A DNA stretch of 5,201 nt from Ardenticatenia bacterium (GTDB taxonomy: Bacteria; Chloroflexota; Anaerolineae; Promineifilales; Promineifilaceae): the NCBI GenBank assembly GCA_014237545.1, contig JAACJX010000655.1, forward strand, positions 1-5,201. Reading direction: 5' to 3'. Positions 1-5,201 of this stretch are shown here, one piece after another. The first letter of the stretch is position 1. Every line of letters starts with the position of its first letter. The position numbers and the translations under genes were made by a program. The notes below the pieces were generated by a model. The model searched no databases. It saw nothing but the letters and a program-made list of their open reading frames with translations, and was not told the DNA's origin.

Positions 1-595
1 GGTAGGGATCGCTGGTAAAGAAGTGGGCGAGTTGAATGTGGAGCACGGCCACAGCCGCCATCGCCGCGGCCAGCAAACCGGCGGCGGGACCGTAAAGCCT
101 CCGCCCCAGCAAAAATATGAACAAGACGGTGCCGGTATCAAACAGGGCTGTCAGGAACCGGCCCACGGCTGCCAGGTGGTGAAACTCGATGCGGCCCGCG
201 CCATTGAGGACATCGGCCGACAGAGGCCACTCGCTGGGGAGCACGCGCAGCAGCGCGGGAGCTAGCCGCTCTACCAGCCGGGTCGCCGCCACGCCCAGAT
301 ACAAGGGCACATGCCCATAGGCGAAATCGCGCGGCTCCCCCTGTAAAACAACAATCCCTTCGCTACTGGCCTCGGGAGGCCAATGGAAGGGATTGAATGT
401 CAATGTTTCCGGCCGCCATTGGGCGGCCCAATTATCCTGTCCGATCGATGGAAATTCGATCGTCGTGGCTACCCACGTAATGTATCGCTCATCTGGATGG
501 TGGTGTTGGAAACCATCCCAATCCAGACCGGTCAGGCGTAACGCGACAGCCGACAGCAGGATAACCGCCAGTGCAATGCGCTGCGCTCGGGTCAC
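1..595 (-). CDS. GT39/GT-C family glycosyltransferase, N-terminal part (runs off left edge)
   Basis: Multi-pass membrane glycosyltransferase of the GT-C fold (GT39/ArnT/PMT-like), a family that moves sugars from polyprenyl-phosphate donors to acceptors on the outer face of the membrane. The 198 codons present begin with GTG at 593-595, the first possible start after the in-frame stop of the upstream bL25 gene. A first membrane helix lies at about residues 6-24. It is followed by WDGFQHHHPDERY (26-38), which holds the acidic D-E pair typical of the first extracytoplasmic loop, where the catalytic acid sits. Further hydrophobic segments cover about 150-164 and 170-190, and the fragment ends with HFFTSDPY, the conserved H-F-x-T-x-D-P loop of GT39 relatives. 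Only 12 bases separate it from bL25, so it is probably co-transcribed. Family-level assignment is firm. Donor and acceptor cannot be told, and the C-terminal part is missing. Confidence 0.88.
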   Translation of the reverse strand, partial: MTRAQRIALAVILLSAVALRLTGLDWDGFQHHHPDERYITWVATTIEFPSIGQDNWAAQWRPETLTFNPFHWPPEASSEGIVVLQGEPRDFAYGHVPLYLGVAATRLVERLAPALLRVLPSEWPLSADVLNGAGRIEFHHLAAVGRFLTALFDTGTVLFIFLLGRRLYGPAAGLLAAAMAAVAVLHIQLAHFFTSDPY

Positions 596-607
596 GGCAG
601 AAGCGGA

Positions 608-883
608 CTAAAAGTCTTCGTCTTCCTTCTTGCCTCTGGCAATCACTTCGACGTCCTCGGCCGAGGCATCGCCTGCGAGTTCTGCTTCCTCTTCTTCTTC
701 AGCCGCGGCGTATTCGAAGCGAGCGATCACCGTGTCGGGGTCGTCGAGAATCTCGACACCCTTCGGCGCAACCAGATCCTTCACGTAAACCACGTCATCC
801 GGCGTGGTGATGAGGGCCATATCGAACTCGATCTGGGAGACGAGGTCATCAGGCAAACACTCGATCTCGACGGAACGCGTCAA
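608..883 (-). CDS. bL25 C-terminal TL5 beta-domain remnant
   Basis: This is the C-terminal half of the interrupted bL25: a TL5-type beta domain (IECLPDDLVSQIEFD, then YVKDLVAPKGVEILDD and TVIARFEY) and a Glu-rich tail with five consecutive Glu. The first start codon after the second TAA is a TTG at 881-883, inside the domain's first strands. No convincing ribosome binding site precedes it, and the domain would lose its first strand, so separate translation looks unlikely. The reading frame has nevertheless stayed open and conserved for 91 codons. It is best read as part of the broken bL25 gene, or as translated by readthrough. Confidence 0.4.
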   Translation of the reverse strand: MTRSVEIECLPDDLVSQIEFDMALITTPDDVVYVKDLVAPKGVEILDDPDTVIARFEYAAAEEEEEAELAGDASAEDVEVIARGKKEDEDF

Positions 884-940
884 GATGGTTACGACGCCCA
901 GACCTTCGGCCTCGGGCGCGGCTTAGCCGGTAACGACCAC

Positions 941-1255
941 TTAGGCCGCGGCGCGCAACTTGACCATAAAGTCCACGTCCAGGAAATCGACATGAACGAT
1001 GTCGCCCCGCGTCGCGTGCTGCTGGATCTCGCGCACCAGCACGGTATGCGTCTTGCCGTTCAACGACAAATCGGCCAGATGGGTGGTGCCAACGACCCGC
1101 AGGGCGCGTCGCAACGCTTTTTGTTCCATCTGGACGCTCTCTTGTGTCTTGCGGCCGTAAATCACGCCAGGGATCCAGCCGTCGCGCCGCAGTTGATTCG
1201 TCTGCTTGCCGATCACCTCGCGCGGTTCTGCTTCAATTACGATTCTCTCACTCAT
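941..1255 (-). CDS. rplY: bL25 N-terminal 5S rRNA-binding domain (104 aa product before first stop)
   Basis: This is the product expected if the first TAA is a genuine stop. At 104 residues it covers the whole 5S rRNA-binding domain and is close to the single-domain bL25 of Escherichia coli (94 residues), so it could work by itself. The ATG at 1253-1255 (MSERIVIEAEPREVIG) is chosen because an AAGGG ribosome binding site lies 10 bases upstream and family members start just before this strand. An ATG 18 codons further up (1307-1309) would add a poorly conserved leader with no visible ribosome binding site. The product ends KLRAAA, just inside the linker to the second domain. Domain identity is clear, but whether this short form is the real cellular product is inference. 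Confidence 0.7.
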   Translation of the reverse strand: MSERIVIEAEPREVIGKQTNQLRRDGWIPGVIYGRKTQESVQMEQKALRRALRVVGTTHLADLSLNGKTHTVLVREIQQHATRGDIVHVDFLDVDFMVKLRAAA

Positions 1256-1265
1256 GCTCTGTCTA

Positions 1266-1270
1266 CCCTT
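1266..1270 (-). promoter_or_regulatory. ribosome binding site of bL25
   Basis: On the minus strand AAGGG lies 10 bases before the ATG at 1253-1255. It is a moderate Shine-Dalgarno match with a slightly long spacing. It supports the internal ATG over the more distal ATG at 1307-1309, which has no such site. Confidence 0.5.
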
Positions 1271-1337
1271 GCCAGCAGCGGGCCGTAAAAATTTGGCGTG
1301 TTCATCCACGCGTGCTCAACTAAAGTGGTTGTCTCAT

Positions 1338-1366
1338 TTGATCGCCACTTCCGCTGCGGATATATT
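1338..1366 (+). promoter_or_regulatory. candidate promoter 1 for the DUF2267 operon
   Basis: TTGATC (1338-1343) and TATATT (1361-1366) are separated by 17 bases, a reasonable sigma70-type match. Transcription would start near 1373 and give a leader of about 90 bases before the ATG at 1466. It lies in the only AT-rich stretch of the window, which raises the chance of coincidental matches. Confidence 0.4.
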
Positions 1367-1394
1367 CCTTATTAAACGTCTTGTCGGCTATAAT
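1365..1394 (+). promoter_or_regulatory. candidate promoter 2 for the DUF2267 operon (perfect -10)
   Basis: A perfect TATAAT at 1389-1394 lies 72 bases before the DUF2267 start codon. The best -35 is a poor TTCCTT at 1365-1370 with an 18-base spacer, so this promoter may depend on an activator or serve as the second of two tandem starts. Transcription would begin near 1401. Confidence 0.4.
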
Positions 1395-1418
1395 CTGTGA
1401 ATACCAGACCGAATATAG
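1388..1418. repeat. imperfect inverted repeat over the plus-strand -10 and start region
   Basis: CTATAATC (1388-1395) and GAATATAG (1411-1418) are inverted copies matching at 7 of 8 positions, 15 bases apart. They cover the TATAAT box of plus-strand promoter 2 and end next to the -10 of the minus-strand promoter. This could be an operator acting on both directions. AT-rich composition makes a chance repeat quite possible. Confidence 0.2.
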
Positions 1419-1419
1419 A

Positions 1420-1447
1420 AGTATAGCGACAAAATATTCCAAGTCAA
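1420..1447 (-). promoter_or_regulatory. sigma70-type promoter for bL25 and the glycosyltransferase
   Basis: Read on the minus strand, TTGACT (1447-1442) and TATACT (1425-1420) are separated by 16 bases. Each hexamer differs from the consensus at one position. Transcription would start near 1413, giving bL25 a leader of about 160 bases. It is the best promoter match in the window and is placed correctly for the minus-strand operon. It ends only about 20 bases before the start codon of the opposite gene. Confidence 0.5.
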
Positions 1448-1465
1448 TCCGGGTAAGCGAACTTT

Positions 1466-1873
1466 ATGAGCAATCAATCCACGACTCTCGACAATTTCTA
1501 TCAGTCCGTCATGCAGACCGGGAATCTGCGCACCCCCAAGCATGCCTCTCGCCTAACTTTCGCGGTGCTCCACACGTTAGGGTTTAACCTCAGCGGTGGT
1601 GTGAAGCGGGAATTGGCCAAGGCTTTGCCCAAGGACATGGCTAAATTTCTCACTCGTGGCTGGCGGTTGATCAATATTCGTCACAAAAATCTGTCCCTCC
1701 ACGACTTTGCCAAGGATGTCGCCCGCCACAACGGGAACACTGATCCCGCCGTCGCCGCGACGGGGGTAAGAGTCGTCTTTCAGCAGATTAAGAAGATGCT
1801 CGACGACGATCTTATCCGCAGGGTCGGTCGAGACCTAAGCCCAGAAGTCAGAGAGTTGTGGCTCGCAGCCTAG
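1466..1873 (+). CDS. DUF2267 domain-containing protein
   Basis: Small soluble protein of 135 residues, recognised as DUF2267, an all-helical family without an established biochemical role. The matching parts are the first helical half (HASRLTFAVLHTLGFNLSGG, then VKRELAKALPKDMAKFL) and the second (LSLHDFAKDVARHNG, VFQQIKKMLDDD, then the closing LSPEVRELW). The paired pattern of a helix, a short loop and an LPxDM or LSPEVRELW helix is the family's internal duplication. No signal peptide or membrane helix is seen, so it is cytoplasmic. The ATG start has only a weak purine stretch (gggtaag) before it. Two promoter candidates precede it. The next gene starts inside its last codons (16-base overlap), suggesting coupled translation with the lipoprotein. 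Length is normal for the family and the gene looks intact. Confidence 0.85.
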   Translation: MSNQSTTLDNFYQSVMQTGNLRTPKHASRLTFAVLHTLGFNLSGGVKRELAKALPKDMAKFLTRGWRLINIRHKNLSLHDFAKDVARHNGNTDPAVAATGVRVVFQQIKKMLDDDLIRRVGRDLSPEVRELWLAA

Positions 1874-3579
1874 GTAGCGCGACCCTCTTGCGACGTCTCA
1901 CCTGTTTCAATCTGAGCGCCGGGCGGGCAGGCCTTGTTTCCATCCTCATGGCCTGCCTGTTATTATTATCATCTTGTACGCTCCCCGCTTCATCTACCGG
2001 TGCGCCAACCCCTGCACTGCCTACGGGCGTCACCATCTCGCTTCGAATTGACGGCGAAACACGCGAAGTGACGACCACGGCCGCGACGGTGGGCGAGGCT
2101 TTGGAGCAGGCTGGAATCTCGCTGAACCCGGCCGACGAAGTGGACCCGCCCCTTTCAAGCGCCCTCCCACTGAGCGAAAGCGCCGGCCCAACCACTGTCA
2201 CGGTGACGCGCGTCACAGAGACGCTTGAAATGATCCCGGAGAGTATCCCCTATGGGCGACGCATCGTCCGCAGCGCCGAGATGTCTCCCGACGACGCGCC
2301 ACGAATCCTACAAACCGGCCGCCCGGGCTTGCAAGAGGTCAGCTTGCGCATCGTCTTTCGCGACGGGCTGGAGGCCGAACGCTGGCCGACGGCTGTGCAG
2401 GTGAGCGAACCGGCCGTGGATGAAATCATCATGATCGGCGTCGGCCGCGACCAGGAGACGATGACCCTACCGGGTCGGCTGGCCTACCTCAGCAATGGCC
2501 GGGCCATCGTGCTGGAAGGATCGACCGATTTACCGCGGCAATTGAATATCGAGGATACCATTGACGGCCGTGTGTTCGCCCTTTCGCCGGACGGTCAATA
2601 TCTGCTCTATACGCTTAGCCGCGGCGACGAGGCCGAAGCGGCGTTCAGCAACGAATTATGGGTAATCCCGACGACGCCGGAGGCGGTTGGGCGTCCGCTG
2701 CAGATCGAAAACGTCCTGTGGGCGGACTGGGACCCGGCGTCGATTGACCCCCTACGCATCGCCTATACGACGGCCCGCTCCGTCTCTCTGCCGCCCGGTT
2801 GGGAGGCGATCAACGACCTGTGGCTGATGACGCTCCCCAACGAGGGCGAGTTGCCGTCGCCGGTCAGGCTGGTTGAGACCTACCCCGCGACGCTTGGCTG
2901 GTGGGGCGGCAATTATGCCTGGTCGCCGGACGGCCGCCGGATGGCCTACGCCTACGCCGATGAGATCGGCATCCTCGACATGCCGGGTATCGACACCGGC
3001 GATAGCGCACAGCCCGCCCCGGCAGAACCGGCGCGTGCCAGCCTGCACAATTTCACTGCCTACGAAACGAGAGCCGATTGGGCCTGGATACCTAACCTGA
3101 GTTGGTCGGCCGACGGGCGCTACCTGACCTATTCGGCCTATGACTCGGAAAGCGACCAGTTCGGACTGTGGGTGGCCGATACCGCCGCCGCCGCCGGCGC
3201 CGTCCCTCTCGTCGAGAAATCCGGTCTGTGGGCGGCGGCCGCATGGTCACCGGCGGCTGGCTTCCCGGGGTCGACCATTGCCTACTTGCGCGCAATCGAC
3301 CCGGACGACGGCGAAGAGAGCAGTTACTCTCTTTGGTTGGCTGACGGCGACGGCAGCAATGAGACGCGCCTTTTCCCGCCCGAGGACGAGGTGGGCCGTT
3401 TCGACCGGACTAGTCACTCGCTTTCTTGGGGGCCATCGCCGGATATGCTCGCCTTCATCTTCGACGACGAACTGCACATACTGAACCTAGTAACCAACGA
3501 CTTATTTCGGGCCGGCGCGGATGACACCGTCAACAGCCATCCTACCTGGGCGCCGTATGGCATAGCTGCCCGGCCGTAA
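1858..3579 (+). CDS. lipoprotein with DUF348, G5 and TolB/PD40-like beta-propeller domains
   Basis: Predicted surface lipoprotein of 573 residues. A long signal peptide ends in a lipobox LSSC with Cys40 as the lipidated residue, followed by a Pro/Ala/Ser/Thr-rich linker (41-56). Residues about 57-104 match DUF348 (VTISLRIDG, then TTTAATVGEALEQAGI). Residues about 118-194 match a G5 domain (IPYGRRIV, LQTGRPGLQEVSLRIVFRDG, PAVDEIIMIG). The rest, about 205-573, is a beta-propeller of six or seven blades with PD40/TolB-type motifs: LSPDGQYLLYT (242), WSPDGRRMAYA (355), WSADGRYLTYS (416), WSPAAGF (463), WGPSPDMLAFI (524), and a closing PTWAPYG. DUF348 and G5 are known from YabE/RpfB-type wall proteins, where G5 is thought to bind cell-wall sugars. 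Here the catalytic module is replaced by a propeller. The GTG start overlaps the previous gene by 16 bases. A TTG at 1888 is an alternative, but ATG 1948 would leave too short a signal peptide. Domain calls are firm; the ligand is unknown. Confidence 0.87.
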   Translation: MARSLGSATLLRRLTCFNLSAGRAGLVSILMACLLLLSSCTLPASSTGAPTPALPTGVTISLRIDGETREVTTTAATVGEALEQAGISLNPADEVDPPLSSALPLSESAGPTTVTVTRVTETLEMIPESIPYGRRIVRSAEMSPDDAPRILQTGRPGLQEVSLRIVFRDGLEAERWPTAVQVSEPAVDEIIMIGVGRDQETMTLPGRLAYLSNGRAIVLEGSTDLPRQLNIEDTIDGRVFALSPDGQYLLYTLSRGDEAEAAFSNELWVIPTTPEAVGRPLQIENVLWADWDPASIDPLRIAYTTARSVSLPPGWEAINDLWLMTLPNEGELPSPVRLVETYPATLGWWGGNYAWSPDGRRMAYAYADEIGILDMPGIDTGDSAQPAPAEPARASLHNFTAYETRADWAWIPNLSWSADGRYLTYSAYDSESDQFGLWVADTAAAAGAVPLVEKSGLWAAAAWSPAAGFPGSTIAYLRAIDPDDGEESSYSLWLADGDGSNETRLFPPEDEVGRFDRTSHSLSWGPSPDMLAFIFDDELHILNLVTNDLFRAGADDTVNSHPTWAPYGIAARP

Positions 3580-3593
3580 TCGACGAGCGCAAC

Positions 3594-5201
3594 GTGGCCA
3601 ATTATTCGTCCCCCCCCTCTCCCGCCCGCTGGCGGGTGCTCGCGCTCTTGGCGGTGTTCGCCGCGATTCTGGCTGCACTAGCCCTGGGCGCGACGGGGGC
3701 GCGAGACGCGCACTTTACCCGCGGAATCCCCGATGGCTTACCCGAGCCGATCCAGGGCGGCGGCGCAATTTTGGGGGTCAATGTCGCCCTAGAAGCCAAT
3801 GGCGACGCTCTGGCGAATACGTTAGCTGACATCAAGGCGGCAGGCATTGAAACCATCAAGCAGCCTTTTTACTTTAGCGCGGATTATCAATGGGATTCGG
3901 CCGATCAGATCGTCCAGGCGATTGCCGATCAAGGCTTGACGCTGGTTCCTCTGCTGGATGGCGACCCAACCGACGGGTTCGCCCCGCCGGAAGACGTGAG
4001 CGCCTACGCGGAATGGGCTGCTGAGTTTGCCGGCCGTTATGGAGATTCCATTGCCCACTACATCATCTGGGACGAGCCAAATCTGGCCACACATTGGGGC
4101 GGCGAGCCGGTTAACCCGAACCACTATGCCGCCCTGCTGACGGCCGCAGCCGGCGCGATTCGCGCTGCGGACCCGGACGCCAAGATCGTCGCCGCGCCGC
4201 TTGCGCCGACCACGGAGACGGGGCCGAACAACCTGTCGGAGACGCTGTTCCTGCAAGCTCTTTACGAGGCCGGCGCCGCCGGCTCATTTGACATCGTGGC
4301 CGCCAAACCTTATGGTTTCGACACCGGCCCCGAGGATAGAACCGTCAGCGCGGAGCGCCTCAACTTCAGCCGGCCGATCCTTTTGCGGGAACTGATGGAG
4401 ACCCAGGGTGACGGCCATAAGGCCATTTGGGCCGGGAATTGGGGCTGGAACAGCCTGCCCGATAGCTGGACGGGGCCGCCGTCCATCTGGGGACAGACCA
4501 ACGAGGAAGAGCGCGCGGCCCGCACGGTCGCCGCGCTTGACAGGGCCAGACGCGAGTGGCCGTGGATGGGCGTCATGTTCCTGGAAAATTGGGAGCCCGA
4601 CGCCCCACCTGATGACCCGCGCTGGGGATTCAGCATTGCCGGCCGCCCAACGGCCGAGGCCCTGGCCGAATATCTGTCATCTCTGCCGTCCGGTGTGGCG
4701 ATGACTGGCTTTCACCTGGCGGATCCGGACGACCCTGCGCAGCAATTCACAGGCCAGTGGGAATTCTCGCCCGACTTCGGCGCCGACATCGGCGAATCCG
4801 GCGATAGCGTGCGCTTCACCTTTTGGGGCACGGACGTCGGCCTGCGGGTGCGGCGGGCCGATTTCCGCGCCCGGCTTTACGCCACGGTCGACGGCCAACC
4901 CGCCAACGCTCTGCCGCGAGATGAAAACGGCTCGATGCTGATCCTCACTTCCCCGGACCCAGTCCAGGACACCATCACGACAGAGTGGGTGGCTCGCGGC
5001 CTGCCGCCCGGCCAGCACACGCTGGAAGTCGTCGCCTCCCGCGGGTGGGATCAGTGGGCATTGAACGGCTTCAGCGTGGGATACGTACCGCCCGAGGTTA
5101 CAAACCCCTGGACGCGGGCCATTCTGGCCGGGGTAGCACTGGTCGCGGTGGGGCTGGCCTTCTATAGCGCGCGACGGGCCGGATGGGGCGCGGCCGGTCG
5201 C
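3594..5201 (+). CDS. membrane-anchored clan GH-A-like TIM-barrel protein, partial (runs off right edge)
   Basis: Open for 536 codons with no stop before the edge. GTG 3594-3596 is the likely start, 14 bases after the lipoprotein stop, with no strong ribosome binding site, so translation is probably coupled. An N-terminal membrane helix covers about residues 13-34. Residues about 56-362 form a GH5/GH39-like (alpha/beta)8 barrel: ILGVNVALEANG, HYIIWDEPN (155-163) with the acid/base Glu161, FDIVAAKPYG (232-241), IWAGNWGWNS (278-287) and MGVMFLENWEP (325-335). A beta-sandwich resembling a carbohydrate-binding module spans about 379-497 (GDSVRFTFWGTDVGLRVRR, then LPPGQHTLEVVASRGWDQW). A second hydrophobic helix lies at about 506-526, followed by basic residues. 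The expected nucleophile Glu after the seventh strand is Asn282, and the usual His-Pro-Tyr is Lys238-Pro-Tyr. Fold assignment is good. Hydrolase activity is doubtful, and a binding or structural role in surface glycan assembly is an alternative. Confidence 0.8.
   Translation, partial: MANYSSPPSPARWRVLALLAVFAAILAALALGATGARDAHFTRGIPDGLPEPIQGGGAILGVNVALEANGDALANTLADIKAAGIETIKQPFYFSADYQWDSADQIVQAIADQGLTLVPLLDGDPTDGFAPPEDVSAYAEWAAEFAGRYGDSIAHYIIWDEPNLATHWGGEPVNPNHYAALLTAAAGAIRAADPDAKIVAAPLAPTTETGPNNLSETLFLQALYEAGAAGSFDIVAAKPYGFDTGPEDRTVSAERLNFSRPILLRELMETQGDGHKAIWAGNWGWNSLPDSWTGPPSIWGQTNEEERAARTVAALDRARREWPWMGVMFLENWEPDAPPDDPRWGFSIAGRPTAEALAEYLSSLPSGVAMTGFHLADPDDPAQQFTGQWEFSPDFGADIGESGDSVRFTFWGTDVGLRVRRADFRARLYATVDGQPANALPRDENGSMLILTSPDPVQDTITTEWVARGLPPGQHTLEVVASRGWDQWALNGFSVGYVPPEVTNPWTRAILAGVALVAVGLAFYSARRAGWGAAGR

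Larger units (their letters stand above)
608..1255 (-). pseudogene. rplY: ribosomal protein bL25 (CTC/TL5 type), interrupted by two in-frame TAA codons
   Basis: The locus encodes a long-form bL25, the 50S protein that binds 5S rRNA in the central protuberance. Read through, the frame is 215 codons, the usual CTC length. The N-terminal domain is at residues 1-104, with the family pattern REVIGKQTNQLRRDGWIPGVIYG and the GDIVHVDFLDVD strand. The C-terminal TL5 beta domain is at about 106-190 (VEIECLPDDLVSQIEFD and following), and an acidic tail ends in KKEDEDF. Codons 105 (941-943) and 111 (923-925) are both TAA in this same frame, with no frameshift. Family alignment predicts a G-E-A-P-like motif here, so codon 111 was very probably GAA. 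Everything beyond the stops still looks like well-kept bL25, so the lesion is recent, is a sequence error, or is tolerated because the N-domain suffices. TAA ends another gene in this window, which argues against codon reassignment. Confidence 0.8.

Noticed and set aside
23..611. Plus-strand open frames at 23-265 and 393-611
   Set aside because: The minus strand encodes the GT39 N-terminus without a stop and with its diagnostic motifs, so these are shadows.
883..941. Frameshift between the two bL25 parts
   Set aside because: The two parts are in the same frame (426 bases between their first-base positions 1309 and 883 is divisible by three), and the region between reads as bL25-like sequence broken only by the stops.
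923..943. Reassignment of TAA to a sense codon in this organism
   Set aside because: TAA at 3577-3579 ends the lipoprotein just after the closing blade motif and just before the next gene, so it acts as a normal stop. The other two stops seen are TAG.
992..1288. Plus-strand open frame of 98 codons
   Set aside because: It lies opposite the conserved bL25 N-domain, and its product resembles no family.
1394..1408. Short hairpin TCTG-N7-CAGA
   Set aside because: Arms of only four bases and no T-run, so neither a terminator nor a convincing operator.
1848..2216. Minus-strand open frame of 122 codons
   Set aside because: It overlaps the signal peptide and DUF348/G5 region of the lipoprotein on the other strand, and its composition is low in information.
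3822..4256. Minus-strand open frame of 144 codons
   Set aside because: It is antisense to the barrel protein, whose frame contains recognisable family motifs. Long antisense frames are expected in GC-rich coding DNA.

Overview
The window looks like a piece of a GC-rich bacterial chromosome, most likely from the Chloroflexota (Anaerolineae/Promineofilum-like lineages). The basis is the style of the proteins: a GT39-type glycosyltransferase with an HHPDE motif, a bL25 of the long CTC type with an acidic tail, a secreted lipoprotein with a PD40 propeller, and a membrane-anchored TIM-barrel protein. This is inference from protein character, because no rRNA or other phylogenetic marker is present. 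No mobile element, CRISPR array, tRNA or rRNA was seen.

Left part (1-1255, minus strand). A ribosomal protein bL25 (CTC/TL5) locus is followed, with only 12 bases between, by the first 198 codons of a multi-pass GT-C glycosyltransferase that runs off the left edge. The bL25 reading frame is well conserved from end to end, but two in-frame TAA codons six codons apart interrupt it at the junction of its N- and C-terminal domains. It is therefore either a young pseudogene, a sequence artefact, or a gene that now yields only the 104-residue 5S rRNA-binding domain.

Middle (1256-1465). A 210-base AT-richer divergent intergenic region carries a good minus-strand promoter for bL25 and two candidate plus-strand promoters for the genes to the right. 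The promoters overlap, so the two transcripts would share complementary 5' ends.

Right part (1466-5201, plus strand). Three tightly packed genes form a probable operon. The first encodes a small DUF2267 protein. The second, overlapping it by 16 bases, encodes a 573-residue lipoprotein with a DUF348 domain, a G5 domain and a TolB/PD40-like beta-propeller. The third, 14 bases further on, encodes a membrane-anchored clan GH-A-like TIM-barrel protein (536 codons present, open at the right edge), with a beta-sandwich and a second membrane helix. The last two genes point to cell-surface glycan or envelope work. Their catalytic status is doubtful: the lipoprotein has no visible enzyme domain, and the barrel protein lacks the expected catalytic nucleophile. 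The genes using GTG starts or running off an edge are easily missed by simple ORF calling.
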